Below are positions 1 through 6,556 of a stretch of DNA of 37,424 bases, piece after piece. Each line of letters starts with the position of its first letter. The stretch's first letter is position 1. The notes beneath the pieces are model-generated. The model had not been told where the DNA came from, ran no database searches, and saw only the letters and a program-made list of their open reading frames with translations. This DNA is from a virus, in the IMG/VR virus record IMGVR_UViG_3300027704_000001, positions 1-37,424 of that record, one strand, 5' to 3'. A program made the translations under genes and the position numbers.

Positions 1-85
1 AGGACTAGACTTTAAAAATGAGTGGTTTAAGACTACACCTCAGAAAGCTAAAGAAATAATGGAGAAAGCTTATGAAGAAAGGTAA
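1..85 (+). CDS. 3' end of the GIY-YIG nuclease gene (partial)
   Basis: The reading frame from base 2 encodes the last 28 residues of the nuclease that is complete at 36861-37382, ending in KAYEER and TAA at 83-85. It is cut only because the circular genome was opened here. It overlaps the start of the exonuclease gene by 14 bases. Confidence 0.9.
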   Translation, partial: GLDFKNEWFKTTPQKAKEIMEKAYEER

Positions 86-127
86 ACCTTTTGATAAATG
101 CTTTGTAGATGCTGACAGCTTAATATA
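1..127. repeat. Terminal direct repeat, left copy (circular overlap)
   Basis: Bases 1-127 are identical to 37298-37424. The repeat lies across the end of the GIY-YIG gene and the start of the exonuclease gene, not in a noncoding terminus. A length of exactly 127 is a common assembly k-mer, so this is most likely the overlap of a circular or permuted assembly rather than a physical end repeat. The unique genome length is then 37,297 bp. Confidence 0.95.
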
Positions 128-824
128 CCGTATTGCACTTAAGACTGATATAGGCCTAAGTAAAGCTATGGACTACTACGATAAAGCTATTGAAGATATT
201 GAGTGGGCTACTATAGCTGGAGAAACCAAAGTAGCACTCAAGGGTGATGGTAACTTTAGGTATGGTATCGCAGACGACTATAAGGCAAGACGTAAAGTTG
301 ACCCCGAAGCAGGTGACCCGAATCCTGTTCTAACAGAGAGGCGTAAAGAGCTTAACGAATATGCTTATAGCCTTGGGCACTTCCAGTCAGACAATTGTGA
401 AGCCGATGATGTAGTTAGTATCTGGGCACAAGAGGCTATGGATGCTAATGAGAATTATGTAATAGCTCATATAGATAAAGACATTGACATGGTAGAAGGT
501 TGGCATTACAACTTCACCAAAGATTCTCTATACTATGTGGATGAAGCACAAGGCTGGTACAACATGTGCAAGCAAATGCTTACAGGAGACTCTACTGATA
601 ACATCCAAGGCTTAGTGGGCATCGGCCCTAAGAAAGCAGAGAAGCTGCTAGAGGATGTACCTAGAGACAGTATGCTAGCTAAGGTGCAAGAGGTGTGGCA
701 AGAGGCTCACCCTGAGGACTGGCACGATAGGCTAGAAGTATGCTGGAACCTACTGTATATGCGTAGGACTTGGGACGGTTTTCGTAGGTTAACCATTGAG
801 GATACCTTAGATGCTAAAGTTTAG
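72..824 (+). CDS. 5'-3' exonuclease / flap endonuclease (T7 gp6-like)
   Basis: This is a PIN-like/FEN family nuclease of 250 residues that removes primers and degrades DNA 5' to 3' during replication, supplying nucleotides to the phage. Visible metal-binding acids are D13/D15 (FVDADSLIYR), E110-D112-D113 (CEADDVV), D135/D137 (HIDKDID) and D173/D176 (TGDSTDN). A helix-hairpin-helix-like loop, GIGPKKAEKLL (about 183-193), follows. Size and motif order fit the T7 gp6/Pol I 5' nuclease family. It starts inside the end of the GIY-YIG gene, with GAAAG/GGAG-like purines upstream of the ATG, and its end overlaps endonuclease I. This places it in the replication operon just after the DNA polymerase. 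Confidence 0.92.
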   Translation: MKKGKPFDKCFVDADSLIYRIALKTDIGLSKAMDYYDKAIEDIEWATIAGETKVALKGDGNFRYGIADDYKARRKVDPEAGDPNPVLTERRKELNEYAYSLGHFQSDNCEADDVVSIWAQEAMDANENYVIAHIDKDIDMVEGWHYNFTKDSLYYVDEAQGWYNMCKQMLTGDSTDNIQGLVGIGPKKAEKLLEDVPRDSMLAKVQEVWQEAHPEDWHDRLEVCWNLLYMRRTWDGFRRLTIEDTLDAKV

Positions 825-1188
825 ATCAGGGCTAGAGAGCGCCTTTAGTGAAGCGGTAGGAACCAAAGACTTTGACTATGAACCATACAGGCTACCTTAT
901 GTAATTAATAAGAAATATGTACCTGATTTTATTGACAAACGTACAGGTGCTATGGTAGAATGTAAGGGCTTCTTTCGGGTAGGAGATACCCAGAAGTATA
1001 AGGCAATACGTGACGAAATAGATAGACCTCTTATCTTTGTTTTCTCTGACTCACGTAAGCGCCTTAGGAAAGGTTCTAAAATGAACCTAGGCGAGTGGTG
1101 CGATAAAGAAGGTTTTGAGCATTTCACTATGAAAACAGTTGACAAGCTATTGGAGCATTTGCAATGTCTAGCACCTTTGAAGAAATAA
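811..1188 (+). CDS. Endonuclease I, Holliday junction resolvase (T7 gp3-like)
   Basis: A 125-residue homologue of T7 endonuclease I, a homodimeric enzyme that cuts four-way and branched DNA and helps resolve replicating concatemers and degrade host DNA. The PD-(D/E)XK active site is visible as E9, D39 (VPDF), E50 and K52 (VECKG), matching E20/D55/E65/K67 of T7. It is somewhat shorter than the 149-residue T7 enzyme, mostly at the N-terminus. The gene overlaps the exonuclease end by 14 bases and the next small gene by 25 bases. This indicates tight operon packing. Confidence 0.9.
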   Translation: MLKFRSGLESAFSEAVGTKDFDYEPYRLPYVINKKYVPDFIDKRTGAMVECKGFFRVGDTQKYKAIRDEIDRPLIFVFSDSRKRLRKGSKMNLGEWCDKEGFEHFTMKTVDKLLEHLQCLAPLKK

Positions 1189-1331
1189 GAGAGCAAATAC
1201 TTAACAACTATGATGTAGACTTCTTGTGTGAGTTGCTAGGTATTACAAGTGAATCCTTAGTTGACCGCTATGAAGACCAGATAATGAAAAACTTAGAACT
1301 GTTTGAAGAGGATACAAAAGATGAAGCCTAA
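1164..1331 (+). CDS. Small acidic phage protein, 55 aa
   Basis: An unlisted small frame starting at ATG 1164 and ending TAA 1329-1331. The protein begins MSSTFEEIREQILNNYDVDF and continues with LCELLGITSESLVDRYED, so it is acidic and helical. Small proteins of this style (FEEIR..IL..YD.DFL.ELL.I..E.L.DRFED) recur next to replication genes in marine podoviruses, from memory of the family. No function is known to me. It overlaps endonuclease I upstream and the next gene downstream, which supports its being real. Confidence 0.75.
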   Translation: MSSTFEEIREQILNNYDVDFLCELLGITSESLVDRYEDQIMKNLELFEEDTKDEA

Positions 1332-1551
1332 GGACTGGTTAGTTATTAAAGAAGAGTGGGTAGAAGGTAACAAAGAAGACAATGGTTTTGAAATGAATAC
1401 TATAGTCTTCTGTGGGACATTAGATGAATGTGTAGTTAAGGTAGAAAATGAGGATGATTCTAGTGTTTTTGACTATGAAGGTAATAGGACAATACACTAC
1501 TACGTGCATAAAGACGAAGCAAAGTTAAGAGGGTATACAAAAGATGACTGA
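1321..1551 (+). CDS. Hypothetical protein, 76 aa
   Basis: No family is recognised. The protein (MKPKDWLVIKEEWVEGNKED...) is small, acidic and has no membrane segment. It looks like a compact alpha/beta domain with FEMNTIVFCG and a C-terminal HYYVHKDEA. I chose the ATG at 1321 over an in-frame TTG at 1303 because GAGG at 1308-1311 sits at good spacing before the ATG. The ATG overlaps the stop of the preceding 55-residue gene. The 3' end overlaps the DUF3310 gene by 8 bases, so it is part of the same operon. Confidence 0.7.
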   Translation: MKPKDWLVIKEEWVEGNKEDNGFEMNTIVFCGTLDECVVKVENEDDSSVFDYEGNRTIHYYVHKDEAKLRGYTKDD

Positions 1552-1831
1552 TGCACTTAAAGACCAAGTAGGCGGCAACCACTACACTGGTATGAAGCAG
1601 CAACCGCTAGAGAAAACCTTTAGCACCTATGGCTACGAAGGTGTCAAACATGCTATCTATACTAAGGTAGACAAGTATCTGACTAGAGATAAGGGTACTG
1701 ACAGGCAAGACTTGGAGAAAGCTATACACTGCTTACAGTTGCAGTTAGAGTTTTTCGATAAGAACTCCGAAGACCGCTTTAACCTTAACCCTAACTTCTT
1801 TAGCAAGCAGCCAATAGACGGTAATAAATAA
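1544..1831 (+). CDS. DUF3310 family protein (possible nucleotide kinase)
   Basis: A 95-residue protein with the DUF3310 signature: DQVGGNHYTGMKQQPLE near the N-terminus and a helical C-terminal half with KYLTRDKGTDRQDLEKA and a hydrophobic helix (HCLQLQLEFF). The family is widespread in phages and includes or is close to T7 gp1.7, reported as a nucleotide kinase; that link is family knowledge and is not proven here. Its place among nucleotide-metabolism genes (ThyX, RNR) fits such a role. It overlaps the endolysin gene by one base (TAATG), implying translational coupling. Confidence 0.8.
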   Translation: MTDALKDQVGGNHYTGMKQQPLEKTFSTYGYEGVKHAIYTKVDKYLTRDKGTDRQDLEKAIHCLQLQLEFFDKNSEDRFNLNPNFFSKQPIDGNK

Positions 1832-2262
1832 TGACTCAACTTATGAAAATGCTGACAGCACATGAGGGTGTAGAGACTCACGCTTACCAGTGTACAGCTA
1901 ACAAGACCACAATAGGAGTAGGGCGAAACATTGACCCTGATGGTGGCCTAGGGCTGAGTAAGCGAGAAATACAGTTCTTACTAGCCAATGACATTGAGCG
2001 TGTTGAAGACGAGTTGTACAAGAGTCACCCTTGGGTTATGCGTATTGGATGTGTGCGCTTAGATGCTATGATAAACATTTGTTTTAACTTAGGCTTACCT
2101 AGGTTCAATAAGTTTGTCAAAGCTATCTCAGCAGGGCAGAACGGAGACTGGGATAAGTCAGCCAATGAGTTCTTAGATAGCAAGTGGGCATCTCAGGTAG
2201 GCAATAGGGCCATAGAGGTTACGGAAATGATTCGTACAGGCGCTTACCAAAAGGAATACTAA
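1831..2262 (+). CDS. Endolysin, GH24 lysozyme
   Basis: A muramidase of the T4/P22 lysozyme family (GH24), 143 residues, that cleaves the glycan chains of peptidoglycan at lysis. The catalytic region is HEGVETHAYQCTANKTTIGV (11-30): E12 is the general acid, C21 stands where T4 has D20, and T27 matches T26. An E-8aa-D/C-5aa-T triad is known among phage lysozymes, so the Cys form is expected to be active. No signal peptide or SAR segment is visible, so export should need a holin; a candidate holin is at 20761-21165 in the opposite arm. The gene sits in the metabolism operon and is coupled to DUF3310. Confidence 0.9.
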   Translation: MTQLMKMLTAHEGVETHAYQCTANKTTIGVGRNIDPDGGLGLSKREIQFLLANDIERVEDELYKSHPWVMRIGCVRLDAMINICFNLGLPRFNKFVKAISAGQNGDWDKSANEFLDSKWASQVGNRAIEVTEMIRTGAYQKEY

Positions 2263-2297
2263 AGTTATCCTACAGGTAAATATAAGGAGTTCTTTAC

Positions 2298-2489
2298 ATG
2301 AAATTTGCACCAGCGTTAACTGTAGTATTTATAGTTTTAAAACTAACTAATTACATAGAGTGGTCTTGGTGGTTAGTCTTAGCGCCTATACCAGTAAGCA
2401 TTGTAGCGTTGTTTTTTACTTTACTTCTTATAGAATTGTCTAAGCAGGCTAGGGGTAAACGCGGCATAAAACGGTATGACGATAATTGA
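2298..2489 (+). CDS. Small two-helix membrane protein
   Basis: A 63-residue protein with two hydrophobic segments (about 4-18 and 25-46, the latter with WWLVLAPIPVSIVALFF) joined by a short loop NYIEWSW. It ends in a basic tail KQARGKRGIKRYDDN, which should lie in the cytoplasm. Short WSWWWVL-type proteins are common in marine phages and are often labelled as transmembrane proteins of unknown role. Its place right after the endolysin makes a holin-like role possible, but a clearer holin exists elsewhere. GGAG lies before the ATG. Confidence 0.7.
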   Translation: MKFAPALTVVFIVLKLTNYIEWSWWLVLAPIPVSIVALFFTLLLIELSKQARGKRGIKRYDDN

Positions 2490-2515
2490 ACATATAGCTA
2501 TGAGGAGCATTTAAA

Positions 2516-3148
2516 ATGAAAGCAGAATACATAAGTCACATGGGTGACGACCTTACTGTAGTTAATGCTGCTAGGGTATCCTTTGATAAGGAAAGTGAAG
2601 AGGTAAGCTTTGGTGATAGGAAGCTAATTAAGTATCTCGCTGACCACGGGCATTGGACACCATTCTCACACCCTCAGATAACCATGCGATACACAGTGCC
2701 TATCTTTATAGCACGACAAGAGTTTAAACATATCGTAGGCTTTACACGTAATGAGGTGAGTCGTAGGTATGTTGATAACGAACCTGAGTTCTTTACTCCA
2801 GAAGTGTGGAGGGCTAGGCCGGAAGGTAGCGTTAAGCAAGGTAGCGGTGGAGAAGTTGAAGACTGGGAGTATGTTGAAGAGGCTTATGAGATATGTGTAG
2901 AAATAGCTCACATAGGTTATCAGAAATTACTAGACTTAGGAGTAGCACCAGAGCAAGCCCGTATGGTCTTACCTCAGTCTATGTACACCTCATACTACAT
3001 AACAGGCTCACTATCAGCCTTTGCACGTATGGTTAAACAGCGAAGCGACCCACACGCTCAAGTAGAAATACAAGAGTTAGCTGGTATGGTAGACAAAGTA
3101 ATTAGACCTTTGTATCCTATATCATGGAAAGAATTAACAGGAGAGTAG
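2516..3148 (+). CDS. thyX: FAD-dependent thymidylate synthase ThyX
   Basis: This flavoenzyme makes dTMP from dUMP using methylene-tetrahydrofolate and NADPH. It has 210 residues. Supporting motifs are HGHWTPFSHPQ (44-54), the ThyX-motif region from R67 to Y85 ending TRNEVSRRYVD, and ARMVLPQSMYTSYYITG near residue 150, which carries the nucleotide-binding Arg. The classic RHRxxSxNExSxRY is altered: the first part reads RQEFKHIVGFT, as in other marine phage ThyX proteins. It is followed by redoxin, NrdA and NrdB, giving a complete dNTP supply module. GAGG precedes the ATG. Confidence 0.93.
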   Translation: MKAEYISHMGDDLTVVNAARVSFDKESEEVSFGDRKLIKYLADHGHWTPFSHPQITMRYTVPIFIARQEFKHIVGFTRNEVSRRYVDNEPEFFTPEVWRARPEGSVKQGSGGEVEDWEYVEEAYEICVEIAHIGYQKLLDLGVAPEQARMVLPQSMYTSYYITGSLSAFARMVKQRSDPHAQVEIQELAGMVDKVIRPLYPISWKELTGE

Positions 3149-3151
3149 TAA

Positions 3152-3325
3152 ATGAAAGGTCAGATAAGAGGTTTAGCTTTAGAGCTTTTACGTCAAGAGT
3201 GTGTTTCAGACTTAGATGCTGTAGGAGAAGCACCTGAGAGCCTAGAGGCTGTAAAGAAAGCAGAGACTTCTTGTGGGGCTTACGATAAAGCATTACATAA
3301 CAAAGGGGTAACTAATGATACTTAA
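3152..3325 (+). CDS. Hypothetical protein, 57 aa
   Basis: A short frame between ThyX and the redoxin gene, from ATG 3152 to TAA 3323-3325. It begins MKGQIRGLALELLRQE and has two cysteines (C17, C41) and an acidic middle. No family is recognised. GGAGAG of the thyX end lies 8-10 bases upstream of the ATG, and the 3' end overlaps the redoxin start by 11 bases. Without this gene a 165-base gap would remain in an otherwise gap-free operon, which supports it. Confidence 0.6.
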   Translation: MKGQIRGLALELLRQECVSDLDAVGEAPESLEAVKKAETSCGAYDKALHNKGVTNDT

Positions 3326-3548
3326 GTTTAGTACGGCAGGTTGTAGTCCATGTTACGCCTTAGGTCTAGTATTGGATAGCATGATGGTGGAATATACAGA
3401 TGTAGACATAAGTGAGAAGGTTTCTATGGCTATTGAGTATAGAGTAATGAGCGTACCAACCTTAGTTAACACTGAGACAGGCGCTAGACTCGTAGGGTTT
3501 AATGATAAGAAAATACTAGAGGAATGGTTGAATGACAATCAAGGTTAA
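3315..3548 (+). CDS. Thioredoxin/glutaredoxin-like protein
   Basis: A 77-residue redoxin with the active-site CSPC (C10-C13) after a first strand MILKFSTAG, and the cis-proline loop MSVPTLV (about 45-51). It probably reduces the C-terminal CxxC of the ribonucleotide reductase encoded by the next gene, which it overlaps by 17 bases. At 77 residues it is glutaredoxin-sized, but the active site lacks the CPYC of glutaredoxins. Electron transfer to RNR is inferred from position and motif. Confidence 0.85.
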   Translation: MILKFSTAGCSPCYALGLVLDSMMVEYTDVDISEKVSMAIEYRVMSVPTLVNTETGARLVGFNDKKILEEWLNDNQG

Positions 3549-5286
3549 TTACACACGCAACGAATTACTATCTGACCAAGCCTTTACGCTACTATCAGAC
3601 TATTACTGCCGTGAGGGTGAAGACCCCCAAGACGCTTATGCAAGAGCAGCTACAGCCTTTTGTAAAGCAGACACAGACTTAGCTCAACGAATCTATGACT
3701 ACGCCAGCAAAGGTTGGTTTATGTTTAGTTCGCCTATCCTATCTAACGCCCCTAAGGAGGGGGAGAAAATAAATGGACTACCTATTAGTTGTTTCCTTAC
3801 TTATGTGCCTGATTCCTTGGATGGTCTTATCGGACATAGCACCGAGCTTAGGTGGCTCTCAGTTAAAGGTGGTGGAGTGGGTGGTCATTGGTCTGACGTT
3901 CGCAGCGTTAGTGATGTGGCTCCTTCACCAATACCTTTCCTAAAGACTGTTGATAGTGATATGACAGCGTACAGGCAAGGTAAGACTCGTAAGGGTTCTT
4001 ATGCAGCTTACATGGACATTAGCCACCCTGACATAGTAGAGTTCATTAACATACGTGTACCCACAGGTGGCGACCCCAACCGTAAGGCTTTTAACTTACA
4101 TAACGCTGTCAACCTAACAGATGCCTTTATGGATACTGTACAAGCTGGTGGCCTTTGGGACTTAATTGACCCTGACGATAAGACTGTACGTGACACTATA
4201 CCAGCGCGTGAGTTATGGGAGCGTCTAATTGAGACTCGCTTTAGAACAGGCGAACCTTACTTAAACTTTATTGATGAAGCTAATAGATTCTTACCTGCTT
4301 CCATGAAAGAGAAAGGTCTTAAGATTCACGGGTCTAACCTATGTAATGAGATTCACTTGCCTACGTCAGAAGATAGAACAGCAGTGTGTTGTTTGTCTAG
4401 TGTTAACCTAGAGCATTATAATGAGTGGAAAGATACCACTATGGTAGCTGACTTAATAACTATGTTAGATAATGTTATTAGCTTCTTTTGCTTCCATGCG
4501 CCCAAGGAGCTACGTAGAGCTATCTACAGTGCCACACAAGAGCGCTCACTAGGACTAGGGGCAATGGGGTTCCATAGTGCCTTACAACGCTTAGGTGTAC
4601 CGTGGGAGTCTCCTATGGCTGCTTCATTGAATACGGAGATGTTTACACACATTAAGGCACAAGCAAGAGCTGCCTCAGTGTACTTAGCAGAAGAGCGTGG
4701 GGCTTGCCCTGATGTAGCTGGAGTTCGTAACTCACACTTACTAGCTATAGCGCCTAATGCTAACAGTAGTATCATTGCTGGTTGTAGTGCAAGCATTGAG
4801 CCTTTGAAGTCTAATGCCTTTACGCATCGCACTAGAGTAGGTGCACATTTAGTTGAAAATAAATATCTAGCTAAGGTATTAAAAGGTTACAATAGTGACC
4901 CTGTATGGCTAGCGGCTCAATGGAAGTCTATACTCTTACATGAGGGTAGCGTACAGCACCTAGACTTTATGGAGGACTGGGATAAGCAAGTATTTAAAAC
5001 TGCCTTTGAGCTAGACCAAAGATGGGTTATAGACCATGCAGCAGGTAGACAGCCTTACATTTGCCAAGGGCAGAGTGTTAACCTATTCTTTCCCTCAGGT
5101 ACAGATAAGGCCTATGTAAATGAAGTACACCTAAGAGCCTTTAATAAGAAGCTCAAAGGTTTGTATTACCTACGAACTAGCGCAAGCTCTAAAGCCGACA
5201 CAGTAAGCCTAAAGCCTACACGTGTTGCACTTAAGGACTTTGCTAGTAACCAAGATGATTCAGAATGTTTAAGTTGCCAAGGATAG
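3532..5286 (+). CDS. nrdA: Ribonucleotide reductase class I, large subunit
   Basis: Catalytic subunit that reduces ribonucleoside diphosphates to deoxy forms, working with NrdB. At 584 residues it is much shorter than E. coli NrdA (761) and starts almost directly with the barrel, so the N-terminal ATP-cone activity domain is missing. Active-site residues are C87 (PISCFLTY), N269-C271-E273 (NLCNEIHL), C286/C287, and the radical-transfer pair Y545-Y546 (GLYYLRT). The C-terminal CLSCQG (C579, C582) is the swinging redox tail served by a redoxin. Loss of the ATP cone should make it insensitive to dATP shut-off, as in other phage enzymes. Confidence 0.95.
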   Translation: MTIKVNYTRNELLSDQAFTLLSDYYCREGEDPQDAYARAATAFCKADTDLAQRIYDYASKGWFMFSSPILSNAPKEGEKINGLPISCFLTYVPDSLDGLIGHSTELRWLSVKGGGVGGHWSDVRSVSDVAPSPIPFLKTVDSDMTAYRQGKTRKGSYAAYMDISHPDIVEFINIRVPTGGDPNRKAFNLHNAVNLTDAFMDTVQAGGLWDLIDPDDKTVRDTIPARELWERLIETRFRTGEPYLNFIDEANRFLPASMKEKGLKIHGSNLCNEIHLPTSEDRTAVCCLSSVNLEHYNEWKDTTMVADLITMLDNVISFFCFHAPKELRRAIYSATQERSLGLGAMGFHSALQRLGVPWESPMAASLNTEMFTHIKAQARAASVYLAEERGACPDVAGVRNSHLLAIAPNANSSIIAGCSASIEPLKSNAFTHRTRVGAHLVENKYLAKVLKGYNSDPVWLAAQWKSILLHEGSVQHLDFMEDWDKQVFKTAFELDQRWVIDHAAGRQPYICQGQSVNLFFPSGTDKAYVNEVHLRAFNKKLKGLYYLRTSASSKADTVSLKPTRVALKDFASNQDDSECLSCQG

Positions 5287-5293
5287 AAGAGAT

Positions 5294-6247
5294 ATGAGTT
5301 TATTAACAGCGTCAGCAGCATACAAGCCCTTTAATTACTCCAGCTTTGTAACACAAGCTATTGAGCATGACAAGTTACACTGGGGAGAATGGGAGTGTGA
5401 CTTACAAGAAGACGTTACACAATGGAAGTCAGGTAAGATAAGCGCACCTGAGAAGAACTTTATTACTCAGATACTTAGGTTGTTCACACAGTCCGATGTT
5501 ATCGTAGGTGGCTCTTATGTGGACGTATTCTTACCACGTATTAAGAACAATGAAGCTCGTATGATGATGTTGTCCTTTGCACAGCGAGAGACTATCCATA
5601 TGCGCTCCTACGCTTTGCTTAACGATACCTTAGGTTTCCCTGAGGCTGAGTATACAGCGTTTCTTGAGTATGATGCTATGGCTGAGAAGCTAGAGTTTAT
5701 GCAGACCTTTGACCCCGACACTAAGCAAGGGTTAGCTAAGGCACTAGCACAGACTGTATGTAACGAAGGTATGAGCTTGTTTAGTGCCTTTGTAATGCTA
5801 CTCAACTTCCAACGCTTTGGCAAGCTTAAGGGCATGTGTGAAATTGTAGAGTGGAGTATTCGTGACGAAACTATTCACGTTGCAGGTATGACTGAGTTGT
5901 TCCGTGTGTTTATCGCTGAGAATCCTGAGGTTGTTACAGATGAATTTAAACTATCTATCTACGAGATGTACCGCACTGCTGTTGAGCTTGAAGATAAAGT
6001 TATTGATTTGGCATTTGAAATGGGAGGTGTGGAAGGTCTTACTGCGAGTGAAGTTAAAGAGTACATTAGGTACATTGCGGATAGACGACTAACTAACTTA
6101 GGTCTTAAGCCTAATTGGGAAATTGAAGAAAACCCCTTACCTTGGTTGGACTGGGTACTCAATGGCGATAGCTTCAAAAACTTCTTTGAGGGTCGTGTGA
6201 CTGACTATAGTGCTGACGGTATGTCCGGCACTTCATGGGGGTGGTAG
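5294..6247 (+). CDS. nrdB: Ribonucleotide reductase class I, small subunit
   Basis: Di-iron radical subunit of 317 residues (E. coli 376). Metal ligands visible are E99 and H102 in RETIHMRSY, E158 (CNEGMSLF), and E192 and H195 in RDETIHVAG. The radical tyrosine is kept as Y106, four residues after H102 as in E. coli Y122, so a tyrosyl-radical class Ia-type mechanism is likely rather than a tyrosine-less variant. The C-terminal tail ends SGTSWGW, the kind of tail that docks in NrdA. The start is 8 bases after the nrdA stop, so the two are made together. Confidence 0.95.
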   Translation: MSLLTASAAYKPFNYSSFVTQAIEHDKLHWGEWECDLQEDVTQWKSGKISAPEKNFITQILRLFTQSDVIVGGSYVDVFLPRIKNNEARMMMLSFAQRETIHMRSYALLNDTLGFPEAEYTAFLEYDAMAEKLEFMQTFDPDTKQGLAKALAQTVCNEGMSLFSAFVMLLNFQRFGKLKGMCEIVEWSIRDETIHVAGMTELFRVFIAENPEVVTDEFKLSIYEMYRTAVELEDKVIDLAFEMGGVEGLTASEVKEYIRYIADRRLTNLGLKPNWEIEENPLPWLDWVLNGDSFKNFFEGRVTDYSADGMSGTSWGW

Positions 6248-6248
6248 T

Positions 6249-6494
6249 ATGAAAGTTAACTTAGTTCTTACGGACGGTCAGAAAGAAGAAATTACAGTTA
6301 AATTCTTAGAGCAGCTACATAGCGACTTGAGTAGTGAACTTAGGGCGCACGACTTAGACCCTTACCTTGACCAACGTGACTTAATTGACGTTACAAGGTC
6401 AGCAGTAGCTATTGAAATTATAATGAAAGACTTACTGTTTGAAGAAGACTACTTAAAGTGGAAGGTACGCCACGGTATTGAAATGGCTATCTAA
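6249..6494 (+). CDS. Hypothetical protein, 81 aa (last gene of the rightward arm)
   Basis: Not recognised. The protein starts MKVNLVLTDGQKEEITVKFL and is acidic, with a helical C-terminal half rich in Leu/Ile and ending KWKVRHGIEMAI. I take the ATG at 6249 immediately after the nrdB TAG (6245-6247); a longer in-frame start at 6210 would run deep into nrdB. It ends 10 bases before the terminator hairpin, so it closes the transcription unit. Small proteins with this N-terminal style are frequent in phages near RNR genes. Confidence 0.7.
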   Translation: MKVNLVLTDGQKEEITVKFLEQLHSDLSSELRAHDLDPYLDQRDLIDVTRSAVAIEIIMKDLLFEEDYLKWKVRHGIEMAI

Positions 6495-6504
6495 ACTTTA
6501 GACA

Positions 6505-6545
6505 CAAAAAAGCCCTACTTAAGTTTCCTTAGGTAGGGCTTTTTA
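6505..6545. terminator. Bidirectional rho-independent terminator between convergent arms
   Basis: AAAAAAGCCCTACTTAA, loop, then TTAGGTAGGGCTTTTT: a 16 bp stem with one G-T position, preceded by an A run and followed by a T run. It therefore works on both strands. It lies exactly between the end of the rightward operon (6494) and the end of the leftward operon (6557). Confidence 0.93.
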
Positions 6546-6556
6546 TTGCCTATGGT

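Noticed and set aside
1-127. Physical T7-like terminal redundancy
   Set aside because: The repeat interrupts two overlapping genes and has a typical assembler k-mer length; joining the ends restores both genes.
1303-1320. Longer TTG start for the 76-residue gene
   Set aside because: The downstream ATG has a well-placed GAGG and overlaps the preceding stop in the way seen throughout this operon.
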